Shown here piece by piece: positions 1 through 7,768 of a stretch of DNA of 28,362 nucleotides. The stretch spans positions 1-28,362 of the forward strand of contig DDUQ01000096.1 of the NCBI GenBank assembly GCA_002344885.1. The letters are read 5' to 3'. A program made the position numbers and the translations under genes. Below the pieces are notes generated by a model. That model did not search any database and was not told where the DNA came from. It saw nothing but the letters and a program-made list of their open reading frames with translations. This stretch comes from Comamonadaceae bacterium UBA2334. Its GTDB lineage: Bacteria; Pseudomonadota; Gammaproteobacteria; Burkholderiales; Burkholderiaceae_C. Each line of letters opens with the position of its first letter. Position 1 is the first letter of the stretch.

Positions 1-20
1 ACCAGGTTTTCGAGGGGTCT

Positions 21-278
21 TCAGGGGGTCAACGCCATCTGTCGCGCTTTGCGTTTGCCATGCCAATTCAACCCGTACTTCTCTTCAGAATCTGCGGCGG
101 TGGCATCGCCAATGAGGTTCTTCAGCACTTCCACATTGAGGGTCGCCGAGGTCTTGCCGCCTTGTGTGGTTTCGGTCAACAGCTCTGGAAACATGGCCTT
201 GAGCTTGGCAATGTTGTCCGCGATGATGTCTGCGCTTTGTGCTTCAGGCGAATGTGCTTCGATTTTTTGGATGCTCAT
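21..278 (-). CDS. Type III Mod-like adenine DNA methyltransferase, N-terminal fragment ending at an early stop
   Basis: Only about 85 residues are present. The start MSIQKIEAHSPEAQSADI and the later EEKYGLNWHGKRKARQMALT match the N-terminal leader of site-specific N6-adenine methyltransferases of the Type III Mod / N4-N6 methylase family. In that family this leader comes before the SAM-binding and DPPY catalytic motifs, none of which lie inside the window. A TGA at 21-23 follows directly after ALTP, where family members normally continue. I chose the ATG at 276-278; the longer start at 332 would overlap the upstream DUF262 stop at 313. The stop follows a run of five C on the coding strand (24-28), and removing one C would keep the frame open to the window edge. 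It could be a pseudogene, a phase-variable or mis-sequenced gene, or a real truncation; only 20 bases beyond the stop are visible. Confidence 0.72.
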   Translation of the reverse strand: MSIQKIEAHSPEAQSADIIADNIAKLKAMFPELLTETTQGGKTSATLNVEVLKNLIGDATAADSEEKYGLNWHGKRKARQMALTP

Positions 279-312
279 GGGTGTCTCTGGATATACGGGT
301 CTGTAAGGTGGC

Positions 313-2436
313 TCAGGCGTCTTGAGGGCCATCCATCTGGCGGTCGAATGACTGGCGAATCAAGCCCATTACGTAGGGCAGTTCATCAACAGTGCTCAAG
401 CCAATCTCGACGTCGCCATTGCCCCATCGCCCGATTTTGGAAATATCGCGGCACAGGCCTTTGGGGTCTTCGATGTCATCAATGCCCAGGTTCAGCACCA
501 GCAGCAGGCGCTTGGCCTGCGGCACCACGTCCACAAAGTTTGTTTCGGCCTTGTAGGCAACGTACAGTTTCAAGAACTCTTCATTGACGCATGGGTCAAG
601 GGCCAGGATTGACTTGCGCAAGGTTTCAAACAGTTCGCGCATTGCCCCTGCCGTCAGGTGCGCGTGGTCGGCTACGCCATATTGCTGGCCGGGTTTGGCT
701 GCGGCCGGGCGGTAGGCGTCCAGAACGTCATCGGCCAGTTGCGGGCCTCCCCAGACCTTGGCTGCGTCTGCTGAAAGCCGGTCTGCACGATCTTTGATGG
801 CCGTCTCATTCCACTGGCTGACTTTGCCAAGCCCAAGGTTCAGCTTGAGCGGGCTGTGGGCAAAGCCGACGGGGTTGCCGTCCTTGTCGGTGACTTGGTC
901 GCGCTTGTAGGCAAAAGAGTGGTCGCTGTACTCGCTGTTGTAGCCCGTCAGCGTGAGGTTGCCCAGGGTGTGCAACCAGTCTTGCTGGACGCGTTGCCAC
1001 TCGGCGCCCAACTCGGTTTGCCACTCTGTGGACAGGGCTTCGTTCTGCGGCAGGATGTGCTCAATGGTGTAGTCCTCCACCATCACCCGCTCTTTGCGGC
1101 CATGGTTTTCAAGGCGACGTAGCCAATAGCTGCGACTACGGAAGTTGTACAGGTCGCGCACTTTCACATCGCGCTTGAATTCATCGTCACTGGGGAAGCG
1201 TCGGTACGATGGCAGCAGCAGGAACGCTGCCTGCACGCTCTCAAGGTATCTGTCTTTCTTGAGGGTGCGGCTCATCCCCGCAAAGGTCTTGTTCAGCGAG
1301 TTGGTTGGAATGGCACAGATGGCGCGACGGAAGACGTAGCTCTCCACCAATCGCACGATGCGCAGCACCTCTTCGCTGGTCAGGCGGCTTTGCTTGTAGT
1401 CGTGATAAACGTCGAGCAAGAAGGGATAGGCCACATCCACCTTCAGTTCACGCAAGTCATGGAAGGCTTGCTTGAGCGAGGCATCTGCTTCCGTGCCCAA
1501 GGCCATGGCACAGTAGTAGGACGCGTAGGCGTGAATGTCTGCCACCAAGTCGCGCGTGTCGCCTTTGAGCCCGCGTGCAAAGGTCTTGAACGCGACATAG
1601 ACCTCACGCACGTTCGGAATCTCACCCGTCTTGGCCGTCAGGTAATGGCGCATGAAGGCGTCGAAATGCACCACGTATGCCGCTTGGCCAAACGCCCTTT
1701 CCATGGGGCGCCAGTAGGTCTTGTACAGCTCGGTCTGTAGCTTGGGTTCCAAGCCCATCAAGATGAAGTTGCGGATGAGGTCCGCCTGGCTGAGTTCCAG
1801 CCCGGTGGAGTTCATGCTTTCAAAGATCAGCTGCGGATTATCTTGGGCACGGTCGAGCGACACATCCACGATCACCAGCTTGGCAAGGCCTTGGCAAATG
1901 ACTTCCAGCTCACCTTGGTTGGCGGCGATCAGCTCTTGGAACAAGGCGTAGTTCTCAGTGATGCGGCTGCTGGCTTCTGCTGGCAGCGGCGTGTTTTGCA
2001 AAATCGCCAGCAGCGTGTCCTTGTCGGTCTCAGACAAGATCAGCTTGAAATGGCGCTCTCCGTCCTCGTCAGGATTGAGCAGGTAGTAGTTGCGCAGCTT
2101 CTTGTTCGAGAAGGCCTCCAACAACTCGCCCAGCCCTTGCGTCTCGAAGTGCTTTGCAAGAGCGGCGATCAGCAAGGTGCTGGTGGTCAGGCGCTGCTGG
2201 CCGTCAATAACCAACAAAGCTTCTTGGCTAGTCACAGATGACAGGCCGCGCTCAACGTAGACGATGGAGCCGATGAAGTGGGCCTGAACCTTCTCGTCCC
2301 GGCCAGCGCGCATCAAGTCGGACCAGAGTTGGCGACACTGATCCGCAGTCCACGAATAGTTGCGCTGGTAGATGGGAATGACGAACTGCGGTGACTTCCG
2401 TAGGAACTTGAGCAGGTTCGCTTCTGTTGCTTTCAC
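313..2436 (-). CDS. GmrSD-type nuclease: DUF262 + DUF1524 (HNH-like) + DUF5655-like C-terminus
   Basis: The 707-aa protein has the ParB-like DUF262 motifs IPIYQRNYSW (about residues 20-29) and DGQQRLTT (78-85), a long helical middle, and a DUF1524 nuclease module with EHILPQN (459-465) followed by LGNLTLTGYN (491-500). The last 100 or so residues resemble DUF5655. DUF262/DUF1524 proteins such as GmrSD and BrxU use NTP to cut DNA carrying modified bases (Type IV restriction); that activity is family knowledge and not shown here. It starts with GTG at 2436, with an AAGGGA ribosome site that overlaps the stop of the DUF4391 gene 9 bp upstream, so translation is probably coupled. The methyltransferase fragment follows. 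A modified-DNA nuclease next to a methyltransferase is an unusual pairing. Confidence 0.88.
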   Translation of the reverse strand: MKATEANLLKFLRKSPQFVIPIYQRNYSWTADQCRQLWSDLMRAGRDEKVQAHFIGSIVYVERGLSSVTSQEALLVIDGQQRLTTSTLLIAALAKHFETQGLGELLEAFSNKKLRNYYLLNPDEDGERHFKLILSETDKDTLLAILQNTPLPAEASSRITENYALFQELIAANQGELEVICQGLAKLVIVDVSLDRAQDNPQLIFESMNSTGLELSQADLIRNFILMGLEPKLQTELYKTYWRPMERAFGQAAYVVHFDAFMRHYLTAKTGEIPNVREVYVAFKTFARGLKGDTRDLVADIHAYASYYCAMALGTEADASLKQAFHDLRELKVDVAYPFLLDVYHDYKQSRLTSEEVLRIVRLVESYVFRRAICAIPTNSLNKTFAGMSRTLKKDRYLESVQAAFLLLPSYRRFPSDDEFKRDVKVRDLYNFRSRSYWLRRLENHGRKERVMVEDYTIEHILPQNEALSTEWQTELGAEWQRVQQDWLHTLGNLTLTGYNSEYSDHSFAYKRDQVTDKDGNPVGFAHSPLKLNLGLGKVSQWNETAIKDRADRLSADAAKVWGGPQLADDVLDAYRPAAAKPGQQYGVADHAHLTAGAMRELFETLRKSILALDPCVNEEFLKLYVAYKAETNFVDVVPQAKRLLLVLNLGIDDIEDPKGLCRDISKIGRWGNGDVEIGLSTVDELPYVMGLIRQSFDRQMDGPQDA

Positions 2437-2445
2437 TGTGATCCC

Positions 2446-3282
2446 TTAAAGACTGTTGGCGGCTTGCTGGCGTTCTGCCATCAATGCCTTGATTTCGAGA
2501 TTGACGGCGACTTGGCGAGCCATCTGTTTTTCTTTGCTGGCGGCTGCGCGCAAGCTGCTGATCTGTGCATCCAGCTCATGGCAGCGGCGCAAGGCTGCGC
2601 GGCGGGCGGTGGCCTGCTGTGGGCTTACGCATTCAAAGCGACCGGTGACGGCGGCGGCTTGCCATGCAGAGAGCGTGTCCATCCACCCTTGGTACAAGGC
2701 GAACAGATCGGCGCGGGGCTGCATGCTGAGAGGCAATGCACCCATGAATGCGTTCAACGTTGCCGCATTAGCCGTGGGTGCTTTGCTCGATCCATTGCGC
2801 ACAAAGGTGCCTTGGATCAACTCTCCGTCGAGAACGGTTTTGTCGGCTTCCTTTTGCGCCCAGCGGATGTGCACCATGGAAAGGTACAGGAGCGCGTCAT
2901 CATCCAAGACCATCAGCACGGGGTAAGGAATGGCGCGATGCACCAGCTCGGCGACGCGAGCAGTGCTCGATGAAACTTTGGCAGCCTTCACGTCGAGCTG
3001 GCTGCCTTGTCGAAGGCGCACGTTCAGCACGGCCAGTTCGAGGTAGCTGCGCACTTCGTCCTGGTACACCGGAATGCCCGCATTGCTGGGTTTGAGGGCT
3101 GCAACCCATGTGACTTCTTCAATTTGCTCTTGCAAGAGCTTGCGGTCTGCGTTGGTAGCCGTGCCGCGAGAGGTCAGGTTTTCGGCCAACATCTTCTTGG
3201 GGATGCGCTGGCCAACGCTGGCCTCGGCAGGCAAGCGCAGTGCCGAAATCAGCTGCTCTGAAGACAGGTCCACCACATTCAT
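2446..3282 (-). CDS. DUF4391 protein of the helicase/methyltransferase cluster
   Basis: The 278-aa protein matches DUF4391. The features I recognise are QRIPKKMLAEN near the N-terminus, VTWVAALKPSNAGIPVY followed by DEVRSYLE in the middle, and AELVHRAIPYPVLMVL with RWAQKE and KTVLDGE later on. This family is usually encoded between a SNF2-like helicase and a Mod-type methyltransferase; its biochemical role is not known to me. The C-terminal 90 residues are rich in Ala, Arg and Gln and probably helical (two ELDAQISSLR-like stretches), possibly a coiled coil for partner binding. Its ATG overlaps the helicase stop as ATGA (3279-3282), so the two products are probably made together. It is about 30-50 residues longer than the DUF4391 proteins I remember. 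Confidence 0.85.
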   Translation of the reverse strand: MNVVDLSSEQLISALRLPAEASVGQRIPKKMLAENLTSRGTATNADRKLLQEQIEEVTWVAALKPSNAGIPVYQDEVRSYLELAVLNVRLRQGSQLDVKAAKVSSSTARVAELVHRAIPYPVLMVLDDDALLYLSMVHIRWAQKEADKTVLDGELIQGTFVRNGSSKAPTANAATLNAFMGALPLSMQPRADLFALYQGWMDTLSAWQAAAVTGRFECVSPQQATARRAALRRCHELDAQISSLRAAASKEKQMARQVAVNLEIKALMAERQQAANSL

Positions 3283-6200
3283 GCGGTTTGTTCCTCACCC
3301 GTGCCGGGCAAGATCACCATATAGGCCAGCACCTCGAAGTCATTGGCGCCCGCGAACTCGCCCTTCATGGCGTGTGTGCCGCCCGGCGAAAACAGGCTGG
3401 CCACAGCGCGTTCTTCAGACTTGCCGACGATGGATGCCACGCTGGCGGACAACAGCTTTTGGGCGTGGCGCATGTCTTCGCCATGCTTGGTGGCACGGTC
3501 GAATCGAGCGCAGGCAGAAGCGTCTGGAAGGTCGCGCCCCAAGGCCATGCGCTTGAGCCGGTCGAGCGTGGTCTTTGCCTGGGTGTAGGGCAAGAGTACG
3601 GTGCCGTCGTCACTCGCGTGCACCAAGTAGTGCGGTGCCAACGGATAGCTGGGGTCGATGGCCTTCTCGGCCGCAGCGTCTTCAGCGCGTAGGCAGAAGA
3701 TCACGCCAGGTGGAATGTCCACATCGTTGCTCGTGGCAACGGAAAACGCGCCCATGGGCAGGCCGTCGAGCTTGCCAGGGTGGAGCTTGTTGAACTCGGC
3801 CAAGTCGATGCGGAAGTCGGTCAGCGTCAGGTCGGTGATGGCTACGCCGCTGGACAGGTCCTCCAGATCGATAACGCTGTCTTGCATCTTCAACAACTGG
3901 TTGCGGCGGTATTCCAAATCGTTCATCTGGTTGCCGGACTGTTGTTCGATGATGTTCTCTTCGCCAGTGGCGGAGATGTCCAAGAGCACCATGCGGCCAC
4001 TGACGCGCTGCTCCAAGTTGATGTATTCCTCCAGCTCCATGTTGGGCCAGAAGTTCACCAGTTGAATGCAGGTGTTGCGCGAGCCGATGCGGTCAATGCG
4101 CCCGAACCGCTGGATGATGCGAACGGGGTTCCAGTGAATGTCGTAGTTCACCAGCCAGTCGCAGTCTTGAAGGTTCTGGCCTTCGCTAATGCAGTCGGTG
4201 GCGATCAGCAAGTCCAACTCACCTTCGTGTGCCAATTCTTCGGGCCGCTCCTTCGAGCGTGGCGAGAAAGCCGTCAGGATGCTGCTGAGGTCTCGACGCA
4301 ATGGCAAGGTGGATTGATTGCGGCCCGAGCCAGTGACCAATGCACTTTCGATACCCAACTCAGACTTGGCCCAGCCAGAAAGTTGTTCGTAAAGGTAGGT
4401 GGCCGTGTCTGCGAACGCGGTGAAGATGATGACCTTACGGTTGCCGACATTGATCGGGTTCTTGCACTTGTTGGCAATCAAGTCCCGCAGACGGAGCAGC
4501 TTGTCATCGCGGGCGGCGCTGACTTGTTCTGCTGCCGCATACAAGGTGGCAAGCCGGTTGCGATCTTCGATGAGGTCTTGTTTCCAACGCACTAAGTCTA
4601 CGTCGCCCAGCAGCACCTTGACCTTGCGGCCCACCAGCAGGGATTCAAAGGTAGGGTCGTCAATGTCCACATCGGCAATGTCGAGTTCTTCGACCTCTGC
4701 CGGGTGCGATTCGATTTGGGCCAAGGTGGCTTCTACGTCCTCAAGCTGGCGGTACACCGTGAGCGCAAAGGACGAGACCGCGCTTTCCATGCGCTTGAGC
4801 ACGTTGACGCGCAGCAGGTGGATCAAGCTCTCTTCGCGGTCCACCTGGCGGAAGAAGCTTTCGCCGCCGCGAATTTGGGTGCTGTACTTCTGGTCGTAGG
4901 CCTCTTGTTTGTGCGGCCGCACGTAGCGCAGCGGGGCATATGCGGCAAGGTTGAGGCGGCGAATCTCAAGGTTAATGTCGCGGATGGAACGGAACTCGCC
5001 CGCACGGTCTACGTCTGCCTTGATGTTGATGGGCGGCAGGCGATCAGGGAAGCGGCCTGTTTCAGCGGTGCCGTAGTACTTCTCGATGTGGCGGCGTGAC
5101 CGGGCAATGGTCAGGTGGTCGAGTAGGGCGAAGTAGTCGAAGCCCAGCATTTCGACCAACAGCGCCGGTGTCTTTTCTTCGTTGGGCAGTTCCAGCCAGC
5201 GGTTGAAGGCCTTTTGTGCGCGGCGGGTGGTGCTGTCTATGCTGGCAATGCCATGGTCAAAAAGGGCCGAGTCATCGCCTTCGGTGACAAAGGCGATCTG
5301 ATTTCTCAGGTCTGCCAGACGGTTGTTGACCGGAGTGGCGGAGAGCATTAGCACGCGCGTCTTAACGCCTTCGCGGATGATCTTGCGCATCAGCCGGTCG
5401 TACCGGGTTTCACGTCCCTTGTTGGCAGCCTTGTTGCGAAAGTTGTGCGACTCGTCGATGACCACCAGATCGTAGTTGCCCCAGTTCACGTGGGACAGGT
5501 CGATGTCACCGGATAAACCACCGTCGCGCGTCAGGTCGGTGTGGTTGAGGACGTCGTAATTAAAACGGTCCGGAGCCAGGACATTGCGCTTGTCGTTGGC
5601 TTTGTAAAGCGTCCAGTTGTCACGCAAGCGTTTGGGGCACAGCACCAGCACGCGGTCATTGCGCAGTTCGCTGTACTTGATGATGGCCAGGGCCTCAAAG
5701 GTTTTGCCCAAGCCCACACTGTCGGCAATGATGCAGCCGCCGAAGCGTTCCATTTTGTCTATCGCGCCCACCACGCCATCACGTTGGAACTTGTAGAGCT
5801 TCCTCCAGACCACCGTGTTACGGATGCCCGTGGCGGATTTGACGATGCGCTCTTCATCCATACCTTCACCGTTGGAGGCGAAGAGATGCTGGAGCATCAG
5901 CGTGTAGACGCTGGTGGCGTCCCGGTGTGTGCTCAGCTCCTTGACCGACACGATCAAGGCAGCCTTGGCCTCTGGCTGGTCTTTGAGGGTGCCCCACTGC
6001 AGGTCGAACCATTGGCTCAGCATTTGGGCTTCTGCCGGGCTCTCCGATGTTTGAATCAGGCTCAGTGGGTTGCCGGGCGTAATGCCAAGGCCTTCTGTGC
6101 TGAAGGCGAACGAGCCCAACACTGCTTGCTGTGCAGTACCTTGGTCATCGCGCAAGACCATGGTGCCTTGGGGAATGGCGCCAGATGCATGCCGAACCTG

Positions 6201-6509
6201 TGCCTTGGCATCAAGCCATGCAGCGAACTTACGGGCGAGCCACGGAGCCTGAAGCTTGTTGCGGGTGGCTCGGTCTGCCTTAGTGCCCAGCAGTTGCAGC
6301 TGCTCATGAACACTGACCGAATCGTCTTTGGGTCGATGCGCGGGAACCACCAAACGTGCATTGGCCAGACGGGGCACGTCTGCCAAGACTTCAGCAAACG
6401 CGAACAACGAGAAGGACGGCGACACCACGTCCAATTGGTGGTTGGGCTTCAACCACGGGCGAACCAAGTCCACGACACGATCTGTGCCCGCATTGCTGAC
6501 GAACTTCAT
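3279..6509 (-). CDS. SNF2/SF2-type helicase with N-terminal phospholipase-D-like region
   Basis: The 1076-aa protein carries a complete superfamily 2 helicase core: Walker A ADSVGLGKT (262-270), motif II DESH (352-355), motif III SATPVNNR (390-397), motif V TDCISEGQNLQ (771-781) and motif VI QRFGRIDRIGS (800-810). The first 230 residues resemble the phospholipase-D-like nuclease domain found in such helicases, but I do not see a clean HxK motif, so nuclease activity is uncertain. Family knowledge suggests ATP-driven translocation on DNA in a restriction-type complex with the DUF4391 and methyltransferase partners. The start ATG at 6509 sits behind three tandem GGGA units that form overlapping Shine-Dalgarno sites. 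The gene begins 47 bp after the toxin gene on the same strand, with no obvious promoter between, and overlaps the next gene by ATGA. Confidence 0.9.
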   Translation of the reverse strand: MKFVSNAGTDRVVDLVRPWLKPNHQLDVVSPSFSLFAFAEVLADVPRLANARLVVPAHRPKDDSVSVHEQLQLLGTKADRATRNKLQAPWLARKFAAWLDAKAQVRHASGAIPQGTMVLRDDQGTAQQAVLGSFAFSTEGLGITPGNPLSLIQTSESPAEAQMLSQWFDLQWGTLKDQPEAKAALIVSVKELSTHRDATSVYTLMLQHLFASNGEGMDEERIVKSATGIRNTVVWRKLYKFQRDGVVGAIDKMERFGGCIIADSVGLGKTFEALAIIKYSELRNDRVLVLCPKRLRDNWTLYKANDKRNVLAPDRFNYDVLNHTDLTRDGGLSGDIDLSHVNWGNYDLVVIDESHNFRNKAANKGRETRYDRLMRKIIREGVKTRVLMLSATPVNNRLADLRNQIAFVTEGDDSALFDHGIASIDSTTRRAQKAFNRWLELPNEEKTPALLVEMLGFDYFALLDHLTIARSRRHIEKYYGTAETGRFPDRLPPINIKADVDRAGEFRSIRDINLEIRRLNLAAYAPLRYVRPHKQEAYDQKYSTQIRGGESFFRQVDREESLIHLLRVNVLKRMESAVSSFALTVYRQLEDVEATLAQIESHPAEVEELDIADVDIDDPTFESLLVGRKVKVLLGDVDLVRWKQDLIEDRNRLATLYAAAEQVSAARDDKLLRLRDLIANKCKNPINVGNRKVIIFTAFADTATYLYEQLSGWAKSELGIESALVTGSGRNQSTLPLRRDLSSILTAFSPRSKERPEELAHEGELDLLIATDCISEGQNLQDCDWLVNYDIHWNPVRIIQRFGRIDRIGSRNTCIQLVNFWPNMELEEYINLEQRVSGRMVLLDISATGEENIIEQQSGNQMNDLEYRRNQLLKMQDSVIDLEDLSSGVAITDLTLTDFRIDLAEFNKLHPGKLDGLPMGAFSVATSNDVDIPPGVIFCLRAEDAAAEKAIDPSYPLAPHYLVHASDDGTVLLPYTQAKTTLDRLKRMALGRDLPDASACARFDRATKHGEDMRHAQKLLSASVASIVGKSEERAVASLFSPGGTHAMKGEFAGANDFEVLAYMVILPGTGEEQTA

Positions 6510-6511
6510 GA

Positions 6512-6524
6512 CTCCCTCCCTCCC
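6512..6524 (-). promoter_or_regulatory. Tandem GGGA ribosome-binding site of the helicase gene
   Basis: On the coding strand the sequence reads CGGGAGGGAGGGAGTC just before the ATG. Three GGGA repeats give overlapping GGAG cores at about 2, 6 and 10 bases from the start. The middle one has the best spacing. Gain or loss of one 4-bp unit would alter the spacing but not remove every core. Confidence 0.6.
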
Positions 6525-6556
6525 GTGATGCTTTATTTGGATTATTGAGGGCTTGG

Positions 6557-6946
6557 CTAGGTCTCACCCCACAAAGCCTGGAAATCAAACGACAACTGCC
6601 GCTGGTGCCGGATCGACAGCAGGTACACCGTGTCGCTGACCCGGGCATACAGCACCAGATAGTGCGTCATCACGTACTCACGCAATTCACCATCCGTGGC
6701 AATTGAACCAAGCTGTGTAGTCAAACGGGCTATGCCGTTGGCGACCTCGACGGAGCGGGCAGGGCGCTCAAGAAACAAGCGTCCAAGCCCCGGAAACCGC
6801 TCCAAATTTGGGATCACGGTGTCCGTCAACTCGTCGAGCAGCGAGTCAAAAGCATGAGGCGCTTCGGCTTCCACCAGAAACGATTCCATCTCCAGCAGGT
6901 TGCGCTCGAAGTTGGCGGTGAGCTTGACGGTGGCAAATGTGGTCAC
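6557..6946 (-). CDS. RelE/ParE-family toxin
   Basis: The 129-aa protein has the RelE/ParE layout: an N-terminal helical hairpin (FERNLLEMESFLVE, then FDSLLDELTDTVIPNLERFPGLGR) followed by strands ending in YLVLYARVSDTVYLLSIRHQRQ, where the Arg/His-rich strand (SIRHQRQ) is the usual active-site or target-contact edge. Family members are either ribosome-dependent mRNA nucleases or gyrase poisons; the sequence alone does not tell which. It starts with GTG at 6946, 15 bp after the antitoxin stop, with a weak GGTAGG ribosome site. At about 129 aa it is longer than the typical 90-100 aa. The antitoxin comes first, as in most such operons, and the defence genes follow 47 bp downstream. Confidence 0.85.
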   Translation of the reverse strand: MTTFATVKLTANFERNLLEMESFLVEAEAPHAFDSLLDELTDTVIPNLERFPGLGRLFLERPARSVEVANGIARLTTQLGSIATDGELREYVMTHYLVLYARVSDTVYLLSIRHQRQLSFDFQALWGET

Positions 6947-6961
6947 GTGTCGGCCTACCGC

Positions 6962-7264
6962 TCAACCGACTGCGTTCGCTGAGCGTCTGCGCTTGATCGC
7001 AGCCAAAGTGCTACGGGCATCTTTCACATGGCCTGCTGCCACATCAGCCAAACCACGTCCAGCTTCGTCAATCAGCAGCAGGTGAATGCGCTCACGTTCA
7101 AGCAGGTGGTAATAGTCCAGCCGCTGGGAGTCGATGATGGCCACATAGCTCTCACCATTCTTGGTGATGATCTTCTCCGCACCGGCTTTCACTTGATCAG
7201 CCAGTTCAGACAGAGTGGCCCGAGCTTGCGACAGAGAAATCACGTCACTTGCAGTAATCGCCAT
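6962..7264 (-). CDS. Phd/YefM-family antitoxin
   Basis: The 100-aa protein begins MAITASDVISLSQARATLSE and continues with IITKNGESYVAIIDSQRLDYYHL, the standard Phd/YefM DNA-binding and dimerisation fold. The C-terminal part (LLLIDEAGRGLADVAAGHVK, then KRRRSANAVG) would be the flexible toxin-binding tail. I chose the ATG at 7264 over the longer ORF start at 7315 because AGGAG lies 6 bases upstream and because the operator at 7282-7305 would otherwise be coding. The antitoxin should neutralise the adjacent RelE/ParE toxin and, with it, repress the promoter. Being first in a co-directional run of six genes, it may also influence expression of the restriction genes. Confidence 0.9.
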   Translation of the reverse strand: MAITASDVISLSQARATLSELADQVKAGAEKIITKNGESYVAIIDSQRLDYYHLLERERIHLLLIDEAGRGLADVAAGHVKDARSTLAAIKRRRSANAVG

Positions 7265-7281
7265 GGTGGCTCCTGTTGCAT

Positions 7282-7305
7282 TGATGTACACAATATTGCA
7301 CATCA
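7282..7305. promoter_or_regulatory. Palindromic operator of the toxin-antitoxin promoter (TGTACA core)
   Basis: A 24-bp imperfect palindrome with perfect outer arms TGATGT / ACATCA lies 18 bp upstream of the antitoxin start; 18 of 24 positions match its own reverse complement. It contains TGTACA (7285-7290) and a near copy TGCACA (7297-7302), centred 12 bp apart. The E. coli YefM-YoeB operator has TGTACA-core repeats with similar spacing (established knowledge), so this is a good candidate for antitoxin autoregulation. A TATGAT -10-like box (minus strand, 7302-7307) overlaps it; no convincing -35 is seen. Confidence 0.7.
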
Positions 7306-7400
7306 TATCGGTCATTCTTGCGTTCGGCAGTGGTTCGGTGAGGCCGACTCCGCATTTTTTCTGCTCATGGAAGGCCGGTGCGCTGAAAATTCATCAATTC

Positions 7401-7414
7401 ATTGATATATCAAT
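7401..7414. promoter_or_regulatory. Perfect AT-rich palindrome ATTGATATATCAAT
   Basis: This is a perfect 14-bp palindrome in an AT-rich stretch, flanked by ATTC on the left and, three bases off, GAAT on the right. It lies between the divergent toxin-antitoxin operon and the 7769 gene. A dimeric regulator site is the simplest reading; no cognate protein is evident. A second weak palindrome, TTTATT(GTAT)AATAAA, follows at about 7443-7458 and contains TATAAT (7450-7455), a possible -10 box for rightward transcription. Confidence 0.4.
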
Positions 7415-7460
7415 AATGAATATCGAGTGCGTCATTATGCATTTTATTGTATAATAAATG

Positions 7461-7538
7461 AAAATCAGCCACTTTTCACGCAAAAACGCTTGTTTTGAGT
7501 GCTTTTCAGCGGTTTTTGACTGGTTTTTACGGTGTTTT
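7461..7538. other. Helically phased A/T tracts (predicted intrinsically bent DNA)
   Basis: Eight runs of four or five A or T start at 7461, 7473, 7482, 7493, 7503, 7513, 7523 and 7535, spaced 12, 9, 11, 10, 10, 10 and 12 bases. This is close to one helical turn, and phased A-tracts bend DNA (established). The block sits about 230 bp upstream of the 7769 gene and is the most AT-rich part of the accessory region. It could be an H-NS/MvaT-like silencing nucleation site, a promoter-upstream bend or a replication/partition element; the sequence does not decide between these. Confidence 0.6.
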
Positions 7539-7768
7539 CGCTGCTCGCTAGCATCGACACCACGCCCCGGATCGTTCTGATCTGACGGCTTTGATCCCTC
7601 TCACGCCACTCGACGGCTGACCCGTTTCAGCTTGACTGCGCCCCTTAGTTTCAGGTGCTGTGAAGGTGCGCCCTGACACGGTTCAGGACAACACCCCACT
7701 GATCTTGTACTTGGCCCCAGTGAGCCTGCTGCATTCAGGTGGCGTGAACTGCTGACCTGGAGAACCCC

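Noticed and set aside
5541..6548. 335-aa plus-strand frame opposite the helicase
   Set aside because: It lies wholly antisense to a helicase with clear motifs and has no family resemblance; a GC-rich shadow frame.
7461..7538. CRISPR array or plasmid iterons
   Set aside because: The T-rich blocks are 10-base phased tracts without a conserved repeat unit or spacers.
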